This document shows, in pieces, positions 33,300-33,929 of a stretch of 33,929 bases of DNA. The position numbers and the translations under genes were made by a program. Origin of the DNA: Leptofilum sp050292445 (GTDB taxonomy: Bacteria > Chloroflexota > Anaerolineae > Promineifilales > Promineifilaceae); contig JBNKLQ010000027.1 in assembly GCA_050292445.1 (NCBI GenBank), forward strand, positions 1 through 33,929. Direction: 5' to 3'. Under the pieces are notes generated by a model. The model was not told the DNA's origin and did not search any database. It worked only from the letters and a program-made list of their open reading frames with translations. How positions within the stretch are numbered: position 1 is the stretch's first letter; the number at the start of each line of letters is the position of its first letter.

Positions 33300-33608
33300 T
33301 TAAATAGAAATCTCAATATCAACCCCGGCGGGCAGATTCAGCCGCATCAGGGTATCAATCGTCTTTGAGTCCGGGTTGATCACATCGATCAATCGCTTAT
33401 GCGTCCGAATCTCAAAATGCTCGTGCGAATCTTTATCAATAAATGTACTGCGGCGCACGGTGAACCGCTCAATGCGTGTCGGCAACGGCACAGGGCCAAC
33501 TACTTTAGCACCGGTACGTTCGGCCGTACCCACGATGCGTCGAGCAGATTGATCCAACACGCGATGATCATAAGCTTTTAAACGGATGCGAATTCTCTGC
33601 TTTGCCAT
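33300..33608 (-). CDS. rpsJ: 30S ribosomal protein S10
   Basis: The 102-residue product has IRIRLKAYDHRVLDQSARRI, GPVPLPTRIERFTVRRSTF and the end LPAGVDIEISI. S10 also partners NusB in antitermination. ATG start with GAGGAA upstream, 59 bases after tuf. Confidence 0.98.
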   Translation of the reverse strand: MAKQRIRIRLKAYDHRVLDQSARRIVGTAERTGAKVVGPVPLPTRIERFTVRRSTFIDKDSHEHFEIRTHKRLIDVINPDSKTIDTLMRLNLPAGVDIEISI

Positions 33609-33623
33609 ACGTTTCCTCGAAAG

Positions 33624-33659
33624 TAGAGGCGTTGGATTCTAGGAATCGCAACGCCTCTA
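33624..33659 (-). promoter_or_regulatory. Long hairpin between tuf and rpsJ
   Basis: TAGAGGCGTTG (33624-33634) pairs with CAACGCCTCTA (33649-33659), extended by GATTC/GAATC around a TAG loop with one bulged G: a stem of about 16 pairs. On the minus strand it sits eight bases after the tuf stop and ends 15 bases before the rpsJ start. No T-tract follows, so it is more likely an attenuator, processing site or mRNA stabiliser than a full terminator. Confidence 0.65.
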
Positions 33660-33667
33660 TGACAATC

Positions 33668-33929
33668 CTAATTCAGGATTTTAGTAATCACGCCAGAGCC
33701 AACGGTGAGGCCACCTTCCCGAATGGCAAAACGACCGCCTTCTTCCAGAGCCACCGGCTTGCTCAACGTCACCCGCAGGTTCACGTTGTCTCCCGGCATC
33801 ACCATCTCTACCCCGTCTGGCAGGGCAATCTCACCCGTCACATCCAAGGTGTGGATGTAGAACTGCGGCCGATACCCTGGGAAGAAGGCCTTGTGCCGCC
33901 CACCTTCGTCCTTGCGCAACACATACACT
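33668..33929 (-). CDS. tuf: Elongation factor Tu, C-terminal end (5' end outside window)
   Basis: The last 87 residues of EF-Tu domain 3 are present: VYVLRKDEGGRHKAFFPGYR, then PQFYIHTLDVTGEI, VMPGDNVNLRVTLSKPVAL and the terminal FAIREGGLTVGSGVITKIL. The frame runs off the window edge. EF-Tu delivers aminoacyl-tRNA. Position ahead of rpsJ is the usual str-S10 junction. Confidence 0.96.
   Translation of the reverse strand, partial: VYVLRKDEGGRHKAFFPGYRPQFYIHTLDVTGEIALPDGVEMVMPGDNVNLRVTLSKPVALEEGGRFAIREGGLTVGSGVITKILN

Overview
The window is bacterial chromosome, most likely from the phylum Chloroflexota (an Anaerolineae/Caldilineae-like lineage). This placement is an inference. It rests on the lipoprotein linker with repeated VTR(I/V)VTETV units, the Thr/Pro-rich SH3 protein, the ribosomal gene order, and many TTG/GTG starts preceded by strong GGAGG sites. 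No rRNA, tRNA or CRISPR array was seen. No gene-free stretch exceeds 300 bases; the longest is 9285-9562, which holds promoters.

Region 1 (1-16.8 kb) is a mixed housekeeping/accessory stretch. It starts with the 3' part of a large DNA methyltransferase/restriction-modification gene whose first ~660 bases are AT-rich and whose remainder is GC-rich. That gene carries two palindromic inserts that stay in frame. Then come a converging M3-family oligoendopeptidase F, a membrane hybrid histidine kinase, an alpha/beta-hydrolase::acyl-CoA-synthetase fusion that overlaps an upstream trmB with a C-terminal extension, an orphan peptide-type ABC substrate-binding lipoprotein with a near-perfect sigma-70 promoter, an arginase, an ABC exporter half-transporter, a small SH3 membrane protein, and a YabN-type methylase-MazG fusion.

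Region 2 (16.8-33.9 kb, all on the minus strand) is a merged S10-spc-alpha-L13 ribosomal operon. In transcription order it reads tuf (3' end), rpsJ, rplC, rplD, rplW, rplB, rpsS, rplV, rpsC, rplP, rpmC, rpsQ, rplN, rplX, rplE, rpsN, rpsH, rplF, rplR, rpsE, rpmD, rplO, secY, adk, rpmJ, rpsM, rpsK, rpsD, rpoA, rplQ, truA, rplM, rpsI. It ends at a hairpin terminator just before mazG. The map and infA genes often found between adk and rpmJ are absent; a 149-base AT-rich spacer lies there. L29 (rpmC) is about twice the usual length.

The most striking signal is not a gene. The octamer palindrome ACGGCCGT occurs 44 times by manual count (about 0.5 expected), inside genes in all three reading frames and in spacers, and often at protein linkers and domain edges. 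It resembles the HIP1 palindrome of cyanobacteria in behaviour but has a different sequence, and it is about 2.7-fold rarer across the ribosomal operon than across region 1.
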